A stretch of DNA of 64,000 nucleotides from Allopontixanthobacter sediminis (GCF_009828115.1 NZ_WTYL01000004.1:94079-158078), one strand, 5' to 3'. Shown: positions 15,865 to 25,416, counted from the stretch's first letter. The notes: a model not told the origin generated them from the sequence alone. Translations and numbers: made by a program.

Positions 15865-17121
15865 ATGAGTATCAGCAGATCACCAACCCGTCCGGCATTG
15901 GGCGAACGCGAACTGATCGCGATGATGGCCTCGTTGATGAGCCTTCAGGCGTTCGGGATCGACGCGATGCTGCCGGCGCTCGGCGCGATGGCGGCAGACC
16001 TCGGCGCTTCGGGGAATGACCGCCAGCTGATCATTGCCGCCTATTTGCTTGGATCGGGCCTCGGCGCGCTGATCCCGGGAGCCTTTGCCGACCGGTTCGG
16101 GCGGCGCCCGGTGCTGTTTTTCGGTATCGTGTTCTATTTCCTGATGTCGATCGCGTGCTCGATGGTGACCGATTTCGACACGCTGGTCGTGATGCGCTCG
16201 ATCCAGGGGTTCGGCAGCGCCGGGCTATCCGTCCTGCCCGCCACCATCGTGCGCGACCGTGTGGGCGGGGACCGCATGGCCAAGCTGATGTCGCTGATCA
16301 TGATGACCTTCATGGTTGTCCCGCTGCTCGCTCCAGCGGTCGGTCAGGCGATCCTTGTGTTCGCCGGCTGGCGAGTGATCTTCGATGCGATGGCGGTCGC
16401 CTGCGCGCTGGTCGGCATCTGGGTGTGGTGGCGGCTGCCCGAATCCTTGACGGCGGAGAACCGGCAAACCCTCGAGATACGTACCATCGCGATCAACATG
16501 GTCCGCGGCGTCAGCGACCGAAGCGCGATCGGCTATGTCCTCGGCAGTGCGTTGGTGTTCGGTGCGCTGTTCGGGTTCCTCAATTCATCGCAGCAATTGA
16601 TCGGCGAGACATTCGGAGCGGGCGAGGATTTCGCGCTGGTGTTCGGTTCGATGGTGATCGGGCTGGTGATCGCCAACTTCACCAATTCCCGCATTGTCGA
16701 ACGGTTCGGCGCGCGGCGGGTCAGCCATACAGCGCTGCTCGGCATCATCGTGGTCAGCGCGGTGCAGGTCTGGTCCGCCAGCCAGCCCGACCAGACGTTA
16801 TGGCAATTCGTTCCGCTGATGGCGATCAACTTGGCGCTGCTCGGCTTTATCGGGGCGAATTTCGGTTCGATCGCGCTGCAGCCGTTCGTGCATATCGCGG
16901 GCGCCGCGTCCTCCGGCCAGACCTTCCTGCGGATGGTAACCGGTGCTCTGCTGGGCGGGGCCATCGGGCAGGCGTTCGATGGGACCGCGCGGCCGATCGC
17001 GATGGCGCTGCTGGTGTGCGGGATCCTCGCCCTTGCGCTGGTGCTGTGGAGCGAGAGGGGCAAGCTGTTCCGCCGCGTAAATCCGCCCGGGACGAAGCCG
17101 ATTATTCTTCCAGTGGAGTGA
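15865..17121 (+). CDS. Bcr/CflA-family MFS drug exporter
   Basis: The 418-residue protein has twelve predicted helices and the family's motif A, GAFADRFGRRPVLF, between helices 2 and 3. SIQGFGSAGLSVLPATIVRD is typical of the Bcr/CflA branch (bicyclomycin, chloramphenicol and other efflux). A near-consensus EcfG site (GGAAC-N16-CGTC, 15758-15782) lies about 80 bp upstream. The last 20 bases overlap the end of crtB on the other strand. Confidence 0.9.
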   Translation: MSISRSPTRPALGERELIAMMASLMSLQAFGIDAMLPALGAMAADLGASGNDRQLIIAAYLLGSGLGALIPGAFADRFGRRPVLFFGIVFYFLMSIACSMVTDFDTLVVMRSIQGFGSAGLSVLPATIVRDRVGGDRMAKLMSLIMMTFMVVPLLAPAVGQAILVFAGWRVIFDAMAVACALVGIWVWWRLPESLTAENRQTLEIRTIAINMVRGVSDRSAIGYVLGSALVFGALFGFLNSSQQLIGETFGAGEDFALVFGSMVIGLVIANFTNSRIVERFGARRVSHTALLGIIVVSAVQVWSASQPDQTLWQFVPLMAINLALLGFIGANFGSIALQPFVHIAGAASSGQTFLRMVTGALLGGAIGQAFDGTARPIAMALLVCGILALALVLWSERGKLFRRVNPPGTKPIILPVE

Positions 17122-18121
17122 GCGCGGCAACCGCCGGCCGGGCAAAGTCCCGCCGTGACCAGCGCGGCATTTCAGTGGGCGCTTTGGGACGGTTCAGCAG
17201 CGCCTCGAAATAGGCGGCGGCGACGTGGCGCGCCTTGGCCGGGCCGGAAATATAGATCCGGTGGTCCCATGCCGCGGTGCCGGATTTGCGCACCTTGCGG
17301 CCAATCGCGCCGTAGATCCGCGCCGCGCTCAGCACTGCCCAGCGGCTGCGGAAGGGGAGGTTCCTGGCGCCCAGCCGCGATGCCGCTTCGTGGGTTTCGG
17401 CTATGTCCAGCATCCGCGCGACCAACGCGACCAGCTCGGCGCGGAACATCGGTTTCATGTGCTGGCCCGGCGGAATATCGGCTTCCGACAGCCATTCGAG
17501 CGGCAGGTAACAGCGCCCTGCGGCGTCGTCTTCCTCGATATCGCGGGCGATGTTGTTGAGCTGGAACGCGAGCCCGAGGTCGCACGCCCGGTCGAGCATT
17601 TCCTCGTCAGTCTTCGCCACGCCCATCACCACGCCCATCATCACCCCAACCGCGCCCGCGACGTGGTAGCAATATTGCATCATATCCTTCTCGGTGCGGG
17701 GCCGCCAATCCTCCGCGTCGAGCGCGAAGCCGGCGATGACGTCCTCCGCCATTTCATGCGTGATCCCGGTTTCGATGGCGACCTGACCAAACGCGTCGAA
17801 CGCCACGTCGGCAGTCGGCATCCGGTCGAACGCGCGGTTGGTGAGCAGCTTGATTGACCGCAGGCGCTTGGCCGCGTCACTCTGGTCGCCCAGCGCGCCG
17901 CCCTTGTCCTGCGCGTCGGCGATATCGTCACAGCGGCGGCACCATGCATAGAGCAGCCAGACCCGTTCGCGGGTGGTCCGGTCGAACAGGCGCGACGCGG
18001 CGGCGAAGCTCCTGGAGCCTTCTTCGATCGCTTCGCGCGCCTTGGCCACCAGCGAGGCACGGTGCCGCCCGCCGCCCGTTTGTTCGGGGGTGGTCCGCAT
18101 GATCCGCGACGGCGCGAGCAT
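17102..18121 (-). CDS. crtB: Phytoene synthase
   Basis: A 339-residue squalene/phytoene-synthase-family protein with both Asp-rich Mg-binding motifs: CRRCDDIADAQD and NNIARDIEEDDAAGRCYLP. It condenses two geranylgeranyl diphosphates to phytoene, the first committed step of C40 carotenoids. It is the last gene of crtY-crtI-LOG-crtB, 38 bp after the LOG gene. A second in-frame ATG at 18100 (MRTTPEQ) is an equally plausible start; neither has a clear ribosome-binding site. Confidence 0.95.
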   Translation of the reverse strand: MLAPSRIMRTTPEQTGGGRHRASLVAKAREAIEEGSRSFAAASRLFDRTTRERVWLLYAWCRRCDDIADAQDKGGALGDQSDAAKRLRSIKLLTNRAFDRMPTADVAFDAFGQVAIETGITHEMAEDVIAGFALDAEDWRPRTEKDMMQYCYHVAGAVGVMMGVVMGVAKTDEEMLDRACDLGLAFQLNNIARDIEEDDAAGRCYLPLEWLSEADIPPGQHMKPMFRAELVALVARMLDIAETHEAASRLGARNLPFRSRWAVLSAARIYGAIGRKVRKSGTAAWDHRIYISGPAKARHVAAAYFEALLNRPKAPTEMPRWSRRDFARPAVAALTPLEE

Positions 18122-18159
18122 GCGCTTGGAATTCGTCGTCCCGGGATGGTTGCGTTCGG

Positions 18160-18741
18160 TCAGAGGTCGCTGGCCTTCATCTGGAAAATCGGGGTGTGCG
18201 GGGTGTAATCTGCCATCCGGTCCAGCAATTTGTCGAGCGTTTCCTCGGCGATCAGGATGCCCTGGTGCGCCGGACGGACGAAGCCGACTTCCGCCATGTG
18301 CCGGTTGAAGGCGATCAGGTGGTCGTAGAAGCCGTAGGCGTTGAGCAGCCCGACCGGGTTGCTGTGGTAGCCGAGCTGCGCCCAGCTAACCGCTTCCCAC
18401 ATTTCGTCCATCGTGCCGACACCGCCGGGCAGGTTGATGAACCCATCCGACAAGTCGGTGAAGGCCGCCTTGCGTTCGTGCATGCCGCCGACGATCCGCA
18501 GTTCGGTGCAGTCGGTGTTGGCGACTTCGCTGCCCGCCAGCGCTTCGGGTATGACCCCGATGACCTCGCCGCCTGCGCCGAGCGCGCCGGACGCGACCGC
18601 GCCCATCAGCCCCAGCCGTCCGCCGCCGTAAACTACCCCGATACCGCGCTGGGCCAACGCTTCGCCCACGCTGCGGGCGAGTTCGATGTAGCGCGGGTCG
18701 GCCGGGGAGGCGGAGCCGCAGTAGATAGCCAGTCTTTTCAT
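18160..18741 (-). CDS. LOG-family (TIGR00730) nucleotide 5'-monophosphate phosphoribohydrolase
   Basis: The 193-residue Rossmann-fold protein opens with MKRLAIYCGSASPADPRY and carries the LOG signature PGGVGTMDEMWEA, preceded by MHERKAAFTDLSDGFINL. LOG enzymes release the base from nucleoside (often cytokinin-type) 5'-monophosphates. The start codon shares a base with the crtI stop (TGATG), so translation is coupled to crtI. Why it sits between crtI and crtB is unclear. The enzyme family is secure, its substrate is not. Confidence 0.92.
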   Translation of the reverse strand: MKRLAIYCGSASPADPRYIELARSVGEALAQRGIGVVYGGGRLGLMGAVASGALGAGGEVIGVIPEALAGSEVANTDCTELRIVGGMHERKAAFTDLSDGFINLPGGVGTMDEMWEAVSWAQLGYHSNPVGLLNAYGFYDHLIAFNRHMAEVGFVRPAHQGILIAEETLDKLLDRMADYTPHTPIFQMKASDL

Positions 18742-20306
18742 CAGGTTCCCGTGCCTGCCAAATCCGCGATCATCAATCCGGCGGTCGCTTTCGCGCTGCC
18801 GACCACGCCCGGTATACCCGCGCCCGGATGAGTGCCAGCGCCGGTGAGGTAAAAATTGGGGATCAGGTCGTCGCGGTTGTGGCCGCGGAACCATGCACTC
18901 TGGGTCAGCACCGGTTCCAGGCTGAAGGCGCTGCCGAGATGCGCGTTGAGGTCGGTGCTGAAATCCGCGGGCGCGTAATGGAACTTGGTCACGATCCGGT
19001 CGTGGATATCGGGGATCAGCCGCCGCCCGACCTCGTCGAGGATGCGCTTTTCGAGGATCGGGCCGATTTCGTCCCAGTCGACCGTCAGCTTGCCCATGTG
19101 GGCGACGGGAACCAGCGCGTAGAACGTGCTCTTGCCCGGGGGCGCCATGCTGGGGTCGGTAACCGTGGGGTGGTGCAGGTAGATGCTGAAATCCTGCGGC
19201 AGCACGCCCTTGTCGTAGATATCGTCGAGCAGCCCCTTATAGCGCGGGCCGAACAGGATCATGTGGTGCGGAATACCGGGCCACGTTCCCTCCAGCCCGA
19301 AATGGACCACGAACAACCCGGGGCTGTAGGTCTTGCGCGCCAGCTTCTTCGAGTAATCCTTGCCGCGCTTCGAACCGGACAGCAGGTCGCGGTAGGAATG
19401 CATGATGTCGGCGTTGCTGGCCACCGCGTCGAACCGTTCGCGGAACCCGCTCTTCGTTTCGACTTCGGTCACCCGGTTGCCGACGGTGTGCACCTGGACC
19501 ACCGGATCGCCGACGATCATCCGTCCGCCAAGCCGCTCGAAATGGCGGATCATGCCCGCAATCAGGCGGTTGGTCCCGCCCCGCGTCCACCATACGCCGC
19601 CGTCTTTTTCCAGCTTGTGAATGAGGGCGTAAACCGCGCTGGTCTTCATCGGGTTGCCGCCGACCAGCAGCGTGTGGAAACTCAGCGCCTCGCGCAGTTT
19701 CTCCGACTTGATGTATTTCGACACGATCGAATAGACGCTGCGCCACGCCTGGTACTTCGCCAGCGCCGGCGCCGCCTTGATCATCGATTTGAAATCGAGG
19801 AACGGCACGGTGCCCAGCTTCACATAGCCTTCGTCATGCACCCCGGCGGAATAGGTCAGGAATTCGCGGTACCCGGCAGCATCGCCCGGCGCGACGCGGT
19901 CGATTTCCGCCATCAGGCCCGCTTCGTCGTTGGAGTAATCGAAATTGACCCCGTCGGGCCAGTTGAGCCGGTAGAACGGCATCACCGGCATCAGTTCGAC
20001 GTCGTCGGCCATGTCGTGGCCGCTGAGTTCCCACAATTGCTTGAGGCATGGCGGATCGGTGACGACGGTCGGCCCGCCGTCGAAGGTAAAACCGTCCTTC
20101 TCCCAGAAATAGGCGCGGCCGCCCGGCTTGTCCCGGCCTTCGATCACGGTCGTCGCGATCCCGGCGGATTGCAGGCGCATCGCCAGCGCCAACCCGCCAA
20201 AGCCCGACCCGACCACGCAGGCGGTCTTGCCGGTCGGCACGATTGCGGCGGGCTTCGCCGCCGCTGCCGGGGCGGGCGCCAGCGTAGTGATGGAAGGCGA
20301 AGTCAT
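18741..20306 (-). CDS. crtI: Phytoene desaturase
   Basis: The ATG at 20306, preceded by CAGGAG, gives 521 residues. After an Ala-rich leader comes the FAD dinucleotide fold TACVVGSGFGGLALAMRLQS. The CrtI C-terminal signature follows as NFYLTGAGTHPGAGIPGVVG. The enzyme introduces four double bonds to turn phytoene into lycopene. The start overlaps the crtY stop by four bases (ATGA) and its stop overlaps the LOG start, so three genes are translationally chained. Confidence 0.97.
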   Translation of the reverse strand: MTSPSITTLAPAPAAAAKPAAIVPTGKTACVVGSGFGGLALAMRLQSAGIATTVIEGRDKPGGRAYFWEKDGFTFDGGPTVVTDPPCLKQLWELSGHDMADDVELMPVMPFYRLNWPDGVNFDYSNDEAGLMAEIDRVAPGDAAGYREFLTYSAGVHDEGYVKLGTVPFLDFKSMIKAAPALAKYQAWRSVYSIVSKYIKSEKLREALSFHTLLVGGNPMKTSAVYALIHKLEKDGGVWWTRGGTNRLIAGMIRHFERLGGRMIVGDPVVQVHTVGNRVTEVETKSGFRERFDAVASNADIMHSYRDLLSGSKRGKDYSKKLARKTYSPGLFVVHFGLEGTWPGIPHHMILFGPRYKGLLDDIYDKGVLPQDFSIYLHHPTVTDPSMAPPGKSTFYALVPVAHMGKLTVDWDEIGPILEKRILDEVGRRLIPDIHDRIVTKFHYAPADFSTDLNAHLGSAFSLEPVLTQSAWFRGHNRDDLIPNFYLTGAGTHPGAGIPGVVGSAKATAGLMIADLAGTGT

Positions 20307-21538
20307 GTTCGTGTCTCCTGGGGGGCAGCAAGCGGACGGCCCGGCGTGATCAAGGCCTGGATGGCCTTGCTGACAGGTACGGGCGGCTTGCCGATAAGGA
20401 TGCGGGCCTTGTCCGGAAGAGTGGACCGGGCGGCATAAAACCGTTCGACCAGATCTTCGTCCAGGCGGTAGAAATGTTCGAATATGCGGTAGCGCAGGTC
20501 CGGCTCTGCCGCACCGAACAGCATCGAACCGAGCATCCGGTAATAGCGGGTCCGCGACCAATGGCGCCGTGCCCGTTGTTCGATCAGGGCGGCCATCTGC
20601 GCGCCCGGGAGGTCCGCATCGGCAGCGATCGCCAGCGCGGTCTCCACTGCGAAGGGGAGGGTATAGCTGGTCAGCGGATGCACGAAGCCGCCGCGTGCGC
20701 CGGCCATCACCACGCCGTCCACGCGTTGATCGGCCTGGTAATCGGCGAACGATCCGCCGGTTATCACCGGCAGGACTCCCGCCTCGTGGCCGACGATCTC
20801 GAAATCGTCGCTGCCAGCCGCGCCCCAGCCTTGTTCCTGTGTGTAGGCGTCGATCCGGGTAGACAGTGCTCCGCGGTCCAGCACCGGATCGTCGGCGTAA
20901 TAGGTGTCTTCGATGAACAGGTCGTTCGCGCCCAGCGGCAGGGTGTAGACGAAGCGGAAAGCACCATGCTGCCGCACCGCTGCGTCCATGATCGTCGGGC
21001 GGGCGACTCCGTGCGGCTGGCGGGTGCGGATGTGGCGGCCCATGAACACTTGCCAGCCGCCGCGAAAATGCTCCGATGTAACCGCGCCGCGGCAATCGAT
21101 CACCATCCGGGCGGAAATCCTCTCTCCGCCGTCAAGCGTGACACCCTGGGCATCCAGCGCGGTCACCCCGCGGCCGGTATGGATGGTGGCCTGCGACAGT
21201 TCACGCCGCAGGCTGGCGTCGAAATCGGAAGATGCGAGCGAGCGGTACTGAGATCCAAGTTGCCGCGCGTAGGCGGGGAAGCGGACCTCGTACCCTTGCC
21301 ATTCGGCGGTGCGGAAACCGGCCATTAGCGCCGCGCTTTCTGGCGCTGCCAGATCGCTCGCAAACCAGCTCCACCGGTGGTTGCCGCCAAGCACCTCGCC
21401 CTGTTCGATCAGCATGACCGGAATTTCCGGACGAAGTCGCCGCAGCGCGAGCGCAATCAGACCGCCTGCCAGACCGCCGCCGACAATCGCGATCTCTGTT
21501 CGTGTGTCTGCCGGAGAGGGTTTCGTGCGCGCGACCAT
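20303..21538 (-). CDS. crtY: Lycopene beta-cyclase
   Basis: The 411-residue protein has an N-terminal dinucleotide-binding motif EIAIVGGGLAGGLIALALRR, then EQGEVLGGNHRWSWF and AGARGGFVHPLTSYTLPFAV, all typical of the bacterial CrtY family. It cyclises lycopene to beta-carotene. It is the first gene of the operon. The 76-bp gap to the divergent DUF2585 gene must hold its promoter. Hydroxylases and ketolases (crtZ, crtG, crtW) for nostoxanthin- or astaxanthin-type products are not in this window. Confidence 0.95.
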   Translation of the reverse strand: MVARTKPSPADTRTEIAIVGGGLAGGLIALALRRLRPEIPVMLIEQGEVLGGNHRWSWFASDLAAPESAALMAGFRTAEWQGYEVRFPAYARQLGSQYRSLASSDFDASLRRELSQATIHTGRGVTALDAQGVTLDGGERISARMVIDCRGAVTSEHFRGGWQVFMGRHIRTRQPHGVARPTIMDAAVRQHGAFRFVYTLPLGANDLFIEDTYYADDPVLDRGALSTRIDAYTQEQGWGAAGSDDFEIVGHEAGVLPVITGGSFADYQADQRVDGVVMAGARGGFVHPLTSYTLPFAVETALAIAADADLPGAQMAALIEQRARRHWSRTRYYRMLGSMLFGAAEPDLRYRIFEHFYRLDEDLVERFYAARSTLPDKARILIGKPPVPVSKAIQALITPGRPLAAPQETRT

Positions 21539-21614
21539 TGGCGATACGCAGTAAGCGCCATTGGGACGGGTAGCAATCAACTTGCGCATCGAAAAAGCCG
21601 TGCCAAAAGGGCGA

Positions 21615-22205
21615 ATGACCCACCGCCTCCTGCCGCACCGCGCGGCCATCGTTGCTACCGTCCTGCTGATGCTGGCGGTTGCCGCTATCCTGCTGGCGAT
21701 GGACCGTCCGCCGATCTGCGCCTGCGGCACGGTGAAACTGTGGCACGGGGTGGTGCAATCGTCGGAGAACAGCCAGCACCTCAGCGACTGGTATTCTCCA
21801 AGCCATTTCATCCACGGCCTGATCTTCTATTTCTTCGCATGGCTGCTGTGGACAAAGTGGGGGATATTCGGTGGAAAGCCCGAGCGCTGGGCACTGCCGA
21901 TCGCGGTGGTGATCGAGGCGGCATGGGAGATTTTCGAGAACACCCCCTTCATCATCAACCGCTACCGTGAGGTCACCATCAGTTGGGGCTATGTCGGGGA
22001 CAGCATGATCAACTCTCTGGCGGATATCGGCTGGATGATCATCGGGTTCGTGTTTGCGGCGCGGGTGCCGTGGAAGGTGAGCGCGGGCATCGCGGTGTTC
22101 TTCGAGATTTTCACTGCATGGATGATCCGGGACAATCTGACGCTGAACGTCCTGATGCTGGTGTGGCCGCTCGACGCGATCAAGCAGTGGCAGGGCATGG
22201 GTTAG
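21615..22205 (+). CDS. DUF2585-family membrane protein
   Basis: The ATG at 21615, five bases after AAAAGGG, gives 196 residues. There are about four to five helices and the conserved stretches CACGTVKLWHGVVQSSENSQ, HLSDWYSPSHFIHGLIFY and WEIFENTPFIINRYR, with invariant-looking His, Asp and Glu residues at the membrane face. These match DUF2585, an alphaproteobacterial family of unknown function. It is divergent from crtY, and whether the link to carotenoids is functional is unknown. Confidence 0.85.
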   Translation: MTHRLLPHRAAIVATVLLMLAVAAILLAMDRPPICACGTVKLWHGVVQSSENSQHLSDWYSPSHFIHGLIFYFFAWLLWTKWGIFGGKPERWALPIAVVIEAAWEIFENTPFIINRYREVTISWGYVGDSMINSLADIGWMIIGFVFAARVPWKVSAGIAVFFEIFTAWMIRDNLTLNVLMLVWPLDAIKQWQGMG

Positions 22206-22228
22206 TTCCGGCGCTGGCGCCGCCCTTC

Positions 22229-22258
22229 GGAACATCGGCCACCGGAACATCGGTCGCC
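22229..22258 (+). repeat. 15-bp imperfect tandem repeat at the mipA promoter
   Basis: Two head-to-tail copies of a 15-mer starting GGAACATCGG occupy 22229-22243 and 22244-22258; they differ only in the last five bases. Both begin with the -35 element GGAAC, but only the second is at the right distance from CGTT. Confidence 0.75.
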
Positions 22259-22268
22259 GCGCCGCGTT
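22244..22268 (+). promoter_or_regulatory. EcfG-type stress promoter of mipA
   Basis: GGAAC (22244-22248) and CGTT (22265-22268) are exactly 16 bp apart, a perfect match to the alphaproteobacterial general-stress sigma factor consensus. The mipA ATG lies 29 bp downstream of the -10 element, leaving a very short leader. Confidence 0.7.
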
Positions 22269-22297
22269 AAGGGGCCAACAGCTCAAGGAAAACCTTT

Positions 22298-23179
22298 ATG
22301 CATCGCCGTTTCACGTCTGCTGCGCTCGCCAGCGCAGCCATCTGCCTTGCCGCCGCCGCTTCGGGTGCTGCGGCGCAGGATTCGCCTCCGCCGGTCGGCC
22401 CGCCAGAGGCTCCCGAGGAAACGGTTTACGACGACAACTGGATCAGCCTCGGTGTCGGTGCCGGACTGGGTCCGAGTTATTCGGGCTCCGACGATTACGT
22501 GCTATTTCCCGCGCCGATCGTGCAGGGCAAGGTCGCGGGTATCGGCATTTCGCCGCGCCCGGCCGGCCTCGCGCTCGATGTGATCGACGACGCGCCCGGC
22601 AGTCCGGTAAACTTCAGTTTCGGACCTTCATTTCGGATGCGCAGCGACCGCGCCAGCCGGATCGAGGACGAGGTTGTCGAACTGGCCGGTGAACTCGACC
22701 GTGCGTGGGAAGTGGGTGTCTCGGCCGGGATCAGCAAACCGGCGCTGCTCAATCCGTACGACAGTCTCAGCTTCGGCGTCGATGCGCGGTGGGACGTGGC
22801 CGGCGCTCATGGCGGCATGGTGCTCGAACCGGGCGTGTCGTATTTCACCCCGCTCAACCGCGGCATGGCGGCGGCGCTGTCGGTCAGCGCGGAATATGCC
22901 GACGACGATTTCAATTCCTATTACTACACCGTGGATGCAGCGCAGAGCGCGGCGTCCGGACTGGACCAGTATCAGGCGGATGCCGGATTCAATTCGGTCG
23001 GCACCAACCTGCTGCTGGCTATCGATCTCGACGGGAATCTGCAGAACGGCGGGATTTCAGCGGTGCTGATCGGCGGCTATTCGCGGCTGCTCGGTGATGC
23101 GAAGAACACGCCCTACACCAGCGAGCGCGGCAGCGCGGACCAGTTCTTCGGCGCGGTCGGGATTGGTTACACGTTTTAA
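22298..23179 (+). CDS. MipA/OmpV-family outer-membrane protein
   Basis: A 293-residue protein with a signal peptide ending AAAQDS. It has the family's opening strand pattern (ISLGVGAGLGPSYSGSDDYV, then FPAPIVQGKVAGIGISPRP) and a barrel that ends in aromatic YTF. MipA/OmpV proteins are about 12-strand outer-membrane barrels linked to murein-enzyme scaffolding, osmotic response or small-molecule passage; the role here is open. A perfect EcfG-type promoter upstream suggests stress induction. A hairpin between it and the convergent S9 peptidase ends the transcript. Confidence 0.9.
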   Translation: MHRRFTSAALASAAICLAAAASGAAAQDSPPPVGPPEAPEETVYDDNWISLGVGAGLGPSYSGSDDYVLFPAPIVQGKVAGIGISPRPAGLALDVIDDAPGSPVNFSFGPSFRMRSDRASRIEDEVVELAGELDRAWEVGVSAGISKPALLNPYDSLSFGVDARWDVAGAHGGMVLEPGVSYFTPLNRGMAAALSVSAEYADDDFNSYYYTVDAAQSAASGLDQYQADAGFNSVGTNLLLAIDLDGNLQNGGISAVLIGGYSRLLGDAKNTPYTSERGSADQFFGAVGIGYTF

Positions 23180-23186
23180 GCTGGAT

Positions 23187-23211
23187 CCCTCCGGGCGCGG
23201 TGCCCGGAGGG
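23187..23211. terminator. Hairpin between mipA and the S9 peptidase
   Basis: A perfect 10-bp stem CCCTCCGGGC/GCCCGGAGGG with a 5-base loop sits between convergent genes. T-runs on both sides are short (ATTTA on the plus side), so it is best read as a bidirectional terminator of moderate strength. Confidence 0.7.
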
Positions 23212-23230
23212 GATTTACCGGCGTGACCGA

Positions 23231-25288
23231 TTACTCGGCGTCGTCCACCATGGCGGCCTTGGCCCCCTTTGCACCTTCGGCGAGTTGCGGGCGCGGTCCG
23301 GGCATTTCCGCGTCGCGGTCACCGGTCATCAGGTAAGTGTCGAACCAGCGCATCATCCGCAAATTGTAATCGTAGCGCGCCGCAGCCTTCTGGTTGCCGT
23401 GCCCTTCGCCGGGATACAGCACCAGCCGCACCGGCGTGTCGGGCTTGCGCACCTTGATATTGCGGTACAGCTCGTAGCTCTGCGTCGGGGAAACGCGGGT
23501 ATCTTCCGCCCCGTGCATGATCAGCAGCGGGGTTTCGGCCTGTCCGGCGTAATAGATCGGGCTGCGCTGGAGCAGGCGCTCCCATTCTTCCCATGGCCAT
23601 TTGAGTTCGTGCACCAGATACATCTCGTTGGGGATGTCGGTGGTGCCGAATTTGCTGATATTGTTGGAAATCCCGACGAACATGACGCTCGCGGCATATT
23701 CCTCCGAATAGCGCGTCGCGCCCCAGGCGCTGGCGAACCCGCCATAGGAACCGCCGGTGATCCCGGTGCGCAGCGGATCGGTGATCCCCTCCGCCGCCAA
23801 GGCGCGCTTGCCGTCGACCAGATCGTCGAATTCCTTGCCCGCGTAGTCGCCCTGGTGTTCTTTCGCAAACGCCGTGCCGTAGGCGGTCGAGCCGCGATAA
23901 TTGGGCAGGAACACCGCGTAACCCTTGCCCGCGGCCACCTGGCCCGGCTTGCTGTAGGCGGTCTGCCAGCCGTTGGATTCGTGGGCTTCCGGACCGCCAT
24001 GAACGTTGAGGATGGTGGGCGCGCCGCCAGCGGGAACACCGCCGACCGGTTCGATCAGCACGCCCTCGATTTGCCGTCCGTCGCGGGCGGTATACGTGAA
24101 GGTGCGCTGCGTCCCCATGTCGATTTCCGACAGCCACGGATTGTGCTGCGTCCAACGGTTGAAGGCGCCGTCATTCAGCACGAACAGTTCCGGCGGATGT
24201 GCGGGCGAGTGAGCCTCGACCGCGATGGTGCCGCCGCCCGCTTCGATGGCGGTCAGGATCAGCCCGCCGGTGTCGACTTCCTCCACCGCATCGCCGTAAA
24301 ACCGCAGAACGCTCTGCGCGCCCTTGTGGATGATCGCTGCAAGGCGCTCGTCTGGCAGCCATTCGGCGTCGATTGCCGCTTCGGGTGCGTCTTTGTTGAG
24401 CGCGGTCAGCGCGCCGGTCGCGATATCGGCGAGATACAGCGTGGTCGCCGCCGGATCGTTCTTGTCTACCGCTGCGATCATCGACAGCACATCGCCGCCT
24501 GGGCTGATCTCCACATCGCCCAGCTTCCCGGGTGTTTCGATGACGCGGCTGACTTTGCCGCTGGCGAGGTCGAGGACCTGCACCCGGGCGGAGGTGTAGC
24601 TGTCATCAACTGACGGCGTCGGCGCGCTCTGGATGATTGCCTTGGAACCGTCCGGCGTCACTTCGAAGGAGCTGACGTATCCCGGGACGGTGATCCCCTT
24701 TGGCTCGGCGTCCACTTCGCTGCCGATCGCCGCGGAGAACACGCGGTTGAAGCGCGCTTCCTCCTCATAGACGACCGCGTTGAACCCGGCCTTGCTCTGA
24801 GTTTCGCGCTGCTTGTCTTCCTCGGCACCGGCCAGCATGTAGACGGTGCCGCCATCGGGAGAGAAAGCGTAGGAGGTCACGTTCGCGCCGTCCACGCCGG
24901 CCAGCTTGCGGTGGCCGCCGCCATCGACGGGAATGCCCCAGACGCTGCGCTTTTCATCTTCCGCGGCCCACAGGAAACTGACCATCCGCCCGTCGGGCGT
25001 GAAGTCCACGCTGCGGACCTCGATATCGGCGGGCAGGAATTCGCGCGCCTGGTCCGGCCCGAACGCCATTTTCAGCTGCTGGGTAGTGGAACCGTTGTCT
25101 TCGCCTTCGGTCACATCGGGCAGGCTGGCCGTGGTGTAGGCGATCCGGCTGCCATCGGGGGAAACGCTGATCGTGCCGACCGATTCCAGCTTCGCGACAT
25201 CTTCTGGGGTCATCGGACGGGCAGCGGCGGTGGCGGCAATGGATACCGAGCCAAGCAGCGTGGCAGCGAGCAGAAGCTTGCGGTTCAT
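23231..25288 (-). CDS. S9-family serine peptidase (prolyl oligopeptidase / acylaminoacyl type), exported
   Basis: The start at 25288 gives 685 residues with a signal peptide (LLGSVSIAATAAA). The N-terminal half is a WD/propeller-like domain (GTISVSPDGSRIAYTT, ITVPGYVSSFEVTPDGSKAI). The C-terminal hydrolase has the nucleophile elbow GITGGSYGGFAS, Asp in HGAEDTRVSP and His in YPGEGHGNQK. It should cleave short peptides in the periplasm. It is divergent from the exported amidohydrolase, with about 130 bp between the two starts, suggesting joint control of peptide scavenging. Confidence 0.93.
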   Translation of the reverse strand: MNRKLLLAATLLGSVSIAATAAARPMTPEDVAKLESVGTISVSPDGSRIAYTTASLPDVTEGEDNGSTTQQLKMAFGPDQAREFLPADIEVRSVDFTPDGRMVSFLWAAEDEKRSVWGIPVDGGGHRKLAGVDGANVTSYAFSPDGGTVYMLAGAEEDKQRETQSKAGFNAVVYEEEARFNRVFSAAIGSEVDAEPKGITVPGYVSSFEVTPDGSKAIIQSAPTPSVDDSYTSARVQVLDLASGKVSRVIETPGKLGDVEISPGGDVLSMIAAVDKNDPAATTLYLADIATGALTALNKDAPEAAIDAEWLPDERLAAIIHKGAQSVLRFYGDAVEEVDTGGLILTAIEAGGGTIAVEAHSPAHPPELFVLNDGAFNRWTQHNPWLSEIDMGTQRTFTYTARDGRQIEGVLIEPVGGVPAGGAPTILNVHGGPEAHESNGWQTAYSKPGQVAAGKGYAVFLPNYRGSTAYGTAFAKEHQGDYAGKEFDDLVDGKRALAAEGITDPLRTGITGGSYGGFASAWGATRYSEEYAASVMFVGISNNISKFGTTDIPNEMYLVHELKWPWEEWERLLQRSPIYYAGQAETPLLIMHGAEDTRVSPTQSYELYRNIKVRKPDTPVRLVLYPGEGHGNQKAAARYDYNLRMMRWFDTYLMTGDRDAEMPGPRPQLAEGAKGAKAAMVDDAE

Positions 25289-25416
25289 GCGGGAATTTCC
25301 TCTTGTGACGAACGTGTTTACCAAAGGAACCATAGCGAAAGTGGTTACCAGTGCAACCGGTCCCCTTGTCCGTAGCCTCCATTCGCGGCATGACAGCGCA
25401 AAGGGGATCCAGGACC

